From the NCBI GenBank assembly GCA_009692205.1, contig SHZR01000027.1, forward strand, positions 1 to 33,386: 33,386 bases of DNA, given 5' to 3'. The DNA is from Gemmatimonadota bacterium (GTDB lineage Bacteria; Gemmatimonadota; Gemmatimonadetes; Longimicrobiales; Gaopeijiaceae). Under the pieces are notes generated by a model. That model ran no database searches and had not been told where the DNA came from. It saw only the letters and a list, made by a program, of their open reading frames with translations. Below, piece by piece: positions 30,592-33,386 of the stretch. The position numbers were made by a program, and so were the translations under genes. The first letter of the stretch is position 1. Each line of letters begins with the position of its first letter.

Positions 30592-30619
30592 GTCCCCGCT
30601 GGCTTCGGCCGGCGGGGAC
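30592..30619 (+). terminator. UUCG-capped hairpin terminator
   Basis: A 12-base-pair stem (one G-T pair) runs from GTCCCCGCTGGC to GCCGGCGGGGAC and is closed by a C(TTCG)G tetraloop, the most stable tetraloop known in RNA. TTCCGTTAAT follows, a weak T-rich stretch. It separates the broken LysM gene from the epimerase gene. Confidence 0.72.
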
Positions 30620-30644
30620 TTCCGTTAATACCCAAGACGCAACG

Positions 30645-31613
30645 ATGCCTCGATCCAAACGCAGAGTTCTGGTCACCGGCGGAGCCGGCTTCATCGGGAG
30701 CCACGTAGCGGATGCTTACCTGGCCGCCGGGGACACCGTGTGGGTGGTGGACAACCTCTCCACGGGCCGCCGGGAGAACATTCCCAAGCGCGCCGAGTTC
30801 GTGGAGATGGACATCCGGGCGGAGGAGGTCCGCAACCTGTTCCGCGAGGTCCGCTTCGATGTGGTGAACCATCACGCCGCGCAGATCGACGTGCGCGTGT
30901 CGGTGCTCGATCCGGCCAAGGACGCGAGCATCAACCTTCTGGGGCTGCTGAATCTCACGGAAGCGGCGATCGAAGTCGGGACGGGCCGGTTCGTGTATGT
31001 GAGCAGCGGCGGCGTCGTGTACGGGGAGCCCGAGCAGATTCCCACGCCGGAGACGGCACCGAAGTTGCCCATGTCTCCCTATGGCGTGACCAAGCTCACG
31101 GGCGAGCACTATCTGAACTACTACCGGAAGGTGCGGGGCCTGGAGTACGTGGCGCTCCGATACTCCAACGTCTTTGGTCCGCGTCAGGATCCGCATGGGG
31201 AGGCGGGTGTGGTCGCCATCTTCTGCAACCGGCTCCTCAGCGGGGAGCAACTGACGATCTTCGGCGACGGTGAGCAGACCCGTGACCACGTCTTCGTGCG
31301 CGACGTGGTGGCCGCGAATATGCTGGCCTCCAGCATCGACATGGGGAATGGTGTCGGACTGGACGCGCGCGCGTTCAACGTAGGGACGGGCGTGGGCACC
31401 AGCGTCAATCGCCTGGCTGGTGCGCTGGAGGCCGTCGCGGGACGGGCGCCCGGTCGCGACTACAAGCCCGAGCGTCCGGGTGAACTCCGCCATAGCACGC
31501 TCGAGGCGAGCCTGCTCAGGAGCCGCGGTTGGTCGCCCGCCTTCACTCTCGAGCAGGGCCTTCGTGAAACCTACGACCACATCGCGGCCAAGCGGGCCGG
31601 TGCCAAGTCATGA
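30645..31613 (+). CDS. NAD-dependent sugar-nucleotide epimerase, GalE-like
   Basis: This 322-residue extended short-chain dehydrogenase has the Rossmann motif TGGAGFIGSHVADAYLAAGDTVWVVDNLSTGRREN (read in parts), the HHAAQIDVRVSVLDP stretch, the catalytic Ser in YVSSGGVVYGEP and the Tyr-Lys pair in SPYGVTKLTGEHYL. LRYSNVFGPRQDPHGEAGVVAIF and QTRDHVFVRDVVAAN complete the UDP-hexose 4-epimerase pattern. It would interconvert UDP-glucose and UDP-galactose or their N-acetyl forms; the sequence does not say which. ATG 30645 begins it just after the terminator. Its stop overlaps the tolQ ATG by 4 bases, so a sugar-nucleotide enzyme is coupled to the Tol system. Confidence 0.9.
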   Translation: MPRSKRRVLVTGGAGFIGSHVADAYLAAGDTVWVVDNLSTGRRENIPKRAEFVEMDIRAEEVRNLFREVRFDVVNHHAAQIDVRVSVLDPAKDASINLLGLLNLTEAAIEVGTGRFVYVSSGGVVYGEPEQIPTPETAPKLPMSPYGVTKLTGEHYLNYYRKVRGLEYVALRYSNVFGPRQDPHGEAGVVAIFCNRLLSGEQLTIFGDGEQTRDHVFVRDVVAANMLASSIDMGNGVGLDARAFNVGTGVGTSVNRLAGALEAVAGRAPGRDYKPERPGELRHSTLEASLLRSRGWSPAFTLEQGLRETYDHIAAKRAGAKS

Positions 31614-32335
31614 GCCTCCATCTCCTGTTGATGTTGCAGGGCGGCGCCCCGCCGCAGTCGGTCACGGAGATGATCGTGCAGGGCACATTGCTCACGCAGA
31701 TCGTCCTGCTGGTGCTTCTTGTCTTCTCGCTGATGTCCTGGTGGCTGATCTTCCGCAAGACCCGCCAGTTCGGTGAGGTGCGGCGCCAGGGCGACGTCTT
31801 TCTCGAGCACATGGAGAAGGCCCAGCGCCTCACGGACGCGTACAAGTCGATTCTCTCGCTTCCCGAGTCACCCTACGGGCGCGTCTTCCGCCAGGGCGTC
31901 AACTTCTTCAGCGAGTTGCGGCCCGGCGCGCTGCGCGAGGGCGCTCCTCCCACCGCCGGTCTCTCTCTCACGCAGCTCGAGGCGCTCCGCCTCGTCCTCG
32001 AGAAGGAGGAGGCCGAGGAGCGGGACGCCCTCGGGAACGGCATCGGTATGCTCGCGGTGATCGGGACGGTATCGCCCCTGCTCGGCCTCTTGGGCACGGT
32101 CATCGGCGTCATGGATGCCTTCCTCGGCATCACGATCTCGGGCTCGAGCAACATCATGTCGGTGGCTCCGGGCATCGCCGAGGCACTCATCACCACGGTC
32201 GCGGGTCTCGTGGTGGCCATTCCCGCCGTCTTCGGGTACAACTTCTTCGTGACGAAGCTGAACCTGGTGAGCAATGAGCTCGAGGGATTCTCCAGCGAAT
32301 TCATCGGCACGCTCGCCCGCGAGGGCCGCATCTAG
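31610..32335 (+). CDS. tolQ: Tol-Pal system protein TolQ (MotA/TolQ/ExbB proton channel)
   Basis: The 241-residue inner-membrane protein has three helices: an N-terminal one (TLLTQIVLLVLLVFSLMSWWLIF), a long cytoplasmic loop with charged helices, then GNGIGMLAVIGTVSPLLGLLGTVIGVMDAF and SVAPGIAEALITTVAGLVVAIPAVFGYNFF. The Thr/Pro/Gly-rich GTVSPLLGLLGTV and APGIAEALITTVAGL motifs are the proton-channel core of the family. TolQ with TolR energises TolA for outer-membrane constriction at division. The MSWWLIFRK start and following tolR and tolA favour TolQ over ExbB. The start ATG 31610 overlaps the epimerase stop. Confidence 0.93.
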   Translation: MSLHLLLMLQGGAPPQSVTEMIVQGTLLTQIVLLVLLVFSLMSWWLIFRKTRQFGEVRRQGDVFLEHMEKAQRLTDAYKSILSLPESPYGRVFRQGVNFFSELRPGALREGAPPTAGLSLTQLEALRLVLEKEEAEERDALGNGIGMLAVIGTVSPLLGLLGTVIGVMDAFLGITISGSSNIMSVAPGIAEALITTVAGLVVAIPAVFGYNFFVTKLNLVSNELEGFSSEFIGTLAREGRI

Positions 32336-32758
32336 ATGAGCTCGCACCGACGGGGAAGATCTCGCGGCCTCCCTGTGAACGTGGAGATCAACGTGACGAG
32401 TCTGGTGGACCTCGCGTTCACCTTGCTCGTCATCTTCATGATCACGGCACCCATGATGCAGGGAGGGATCGAGGTCGATGTTCCGCGTGCCGACGTTCAA
32501 GCGCTGACGTCGGAGGACGAGCCCTTCTTCATCGGCGTCCTGCGCGATGGCAGTATCGTCATGGAGGAGACCGCGGTGACCATCGAGGAGCTCGAGGCGG
32601 GCCTCCCGCAGCTGCTTTCGGCGGGTACCGTCGAGCGGGTCTTCATCCGCGCCGACTCGCTCGCGCCTTACGGCCCCGTGCTCCGGGTGATGGCAACCGC
32701 GCTGAACAGTGACGTTCCGTGGTCGCTCGTCGCCGAGCCCTGGGCGCCCGAGCCCTGA
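32336..32758 (+). CDS. tolR: Tol-Pal system protein TolR (ExbD/TolR family)
   Basis: This 140-residue protein has a short cytoplasmic lead, one membrane helix with the functional Asp (VNVEINVTSLVDLAFTLLVIFMITAPMM; the Asp is in SLVDLAF), and a periplasmic domain with GGIEVDVPRAD and VFIRADSLAPYGPVLRVM. The Asp carries the proton-motive-force coupling in this family. The ATG follows the tolQ TAG with no gap. All hallmarks are intact and the length is normal. Confidence 0.94.
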   Translation: MSSHRRGRSRGLPVNVEINVTSLVDLAFTLLVIFMITAPMMQGGIEVDVPRADVQALTSEDEPFFIGVLRDGSIVMEETAVTIEELEAGLPQLLSAGTVERVFIRADSLAPYGPVLRVMATALNSDVPWSLVAEPWAPEP

Positions 32759-32767
32759 CGGCCCGAG

Positions 32768-33386
32768 ATGCAGCGACTCGACCCCTTCGACAAACGCGCG
32801 ATGGCGCTCTCCATCGTGTTGCACGGATTGCTGTTCACGTTGGGGTTGGTGTCCACCGTCCGGCAGGAGCCGACGATCGAGTTCATCTCGTACGAGATCG
32901 ACTTGGTCTCGCCGCCGCCGGCGGTGCAGGCGGACGAGTACACCCCGGCGAGCGAGGAGTTGGTCGTCGAGCGACCCGAGCCAGAACGAGCGCCGCCAGA
33001 ACCGGAGCCAGAGCCCGAGCCCGAACCCGAGCCCGAGCCGGAGATCACGGTGGCGGCGCGGGAGCCGGAGCCTGCTCCCTCGGCGCCGACGCGGCAGCCC
33101 GAGCCCGAGCCCGAGCCTCCCGCCGCGTCGACCCCCGCGGCAGGGCCGAATCCGAGCCCCGAGCCCGCGGCGCGCTCCGGGGAGGGGATCAACGTGCGCA
33201 TGGAGGGTCTGCGTCGCGACTATCCCGAGTACTGGAACAACATCATTCGCCAGATCCAGCGGTGCTTCCGGCCGCCGTCGGGGAACTGGGTGGCTTCGGT
33301 GACCTTCGTGATTCGGCGTGACGGGTCGGTGGTTGATGACCTCGCGTTCGAGAGTCGCTCGGGCAACACATCCTTCGACTACGCGG
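32768..33386 (+). CDS. tolA: TolA/TonB-like energy transducer (3' end outside window)
   Basis: From ATG 32768 the frame is open to the window edge, about 206 codons. The N-terminal RLDPFDKRAMALSIVLHGLLFTLGLVSTV is a single signal-anchor helix with the S..LH motif of TolA/TonB that contacts the TolQ/ExbB channel. A long Pro-Glu linker follows (alternating GAGCCC-type codons, about 32988-33180). The C-terminal domain then begins with RDYPEYWNNIIRQIQRCFRPPSGNWVASVTFVIRRDGSV, a TolA/TonB C-terminal fold. It starts 9 bases after the tolR stop. TolA spans the periplasm and contacts Pal and TolB. Calling it TolA and not TonB rests on the tolQR context. Confidence 0.85.
   Translation, partial: MQRLDPFDKRAMALSIVLHGLLFTLGLVSTVRQEPTIEFISYEIDLVSPPPAVQADEYTPASEELVVERPEPERAPPEPEPEPEPEPEPEPEITVAAREPEPAPSAPTRQPEPEPEPPAASTPAAGPNPSPEPAARSGEGINVRMEGLRRDYPEYWNNIIRQIQRCFRPPSGNWVASVTFVIRRDGSVVDDLAFESRSGNTSFDYA

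Noticed and set aside
30360-31580. 406-codon - strand open frame over the epimerase
   Set aside because: It is antisense to a conserved epimerase with clear motifs, and the translation has no domain-like pattern.
31868-32824. 318-codon - strand open frame over tolQ and tolR
   Set aside because: It is a shadow of conserved tolQR, His/Arg/Glu-rich without motifs.
1-33386. CRISPR arrays, tRNA or rRNA genes, insertion sequences
   Set aside because: I looked for regularly spaced repeats, tRNA-like folds and transposase motifs and saw none. The only multi-copy DNA found is the wzi-tail/MazEF duplication.

Overview
The window is a GC-rich, densely coding chromosomal segment of a diderm (Gram-negative-type) bacterium. 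Diderm organisation is shown by BamD, TolQ-TolR-TolA, a Wzi-family outer-membrane protein and a Wzx/Wzy/Wzz polysaccharide system. The mix of high GC, many GTG/TTG starts, two TPR genes ahead of bamD, and the nadD-tsaE-tsaB-rimI-radC-(LysM)-epimerase-tolQRA order suggests Gemmatimonadota or a close relative. That placement is inference from gene content; there is no rRNA or marker search behind it.

Layout. (1) 1-1536: the 3' part of secA, cut by the window edge. (2) 1637-12220: a surface-polysaccharide locus on the + strand, less GC-extreme than its flanks by eye. It encodes a Wzy-like polymerase, an oligogalacturonate-lyase-like beta-propeller protein, a GT2, a Wzx flippase, a GT4, a SAM methyltransferase, a DegT aminotransferase, a two-subunit thiamine-diphosphate enzyme resembling pyruvate dehydrogenase E1 alpha and beta, and a WbaP-type phosphoglycosyl transferase. 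Most junctions are 4-base stop/start overlaps. A Wzz/GNVR chain-length protein follows on the - strand (12306-13388). (3) 13577-19892: a stress and defence stretch with a higBA toxin-antitoxin pair behind a palindromic operator, a bifunctional Rel/SpoT alarmone enzyme overlapping a Wzi-family gene, an mntA-hepT pair, and a MazEF-like pair. A decayed second copy of the MazEF-like pair lies just after wzi, and the last 38 bases of wzi are repeated in front of the intact copy. (4) 19921-24280: uvrB, then ugd and uxs (UDP-glucose to UDP-glucuronate to UDP-xylose). (5) 24567-30096: housekeeping genes: a TPR protein, a TPR lipoprotein, bamD, nadD (apparently CTG start), tsaE, tsaB, rimI, radC. (6) 30152-30619: a strong promoter, a broken LysM-type gene and a UUCG-capped hairpin terminator. 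(7) 30645-33386: a GalE-like epimerase, tolQ, tolR and the start of tolA, cut by the window edge.

How the parts work together. The polysaccharide locus looks like a Wzy-dependent pathway: the phosphoglycosyl transferase starts the lipid-linked unit, the GTs extend it, Wzx flips it, Wzy polymerises it, Wzz sets length and Wzi helps anchor it. Ugd, Uxs and the epimerase can feed it nucleotide sugars. The most unusual element is the E1 alpha/beta pair without lipoyl E2 or E3 partners. By analogy with AviB1/AviB2 of avilamycin biosynthesis it may add a two-carbon branch to a sugar. The second notable element is the repeat-flanked, nested toxin-antitoxin region between wzi and uvrB.
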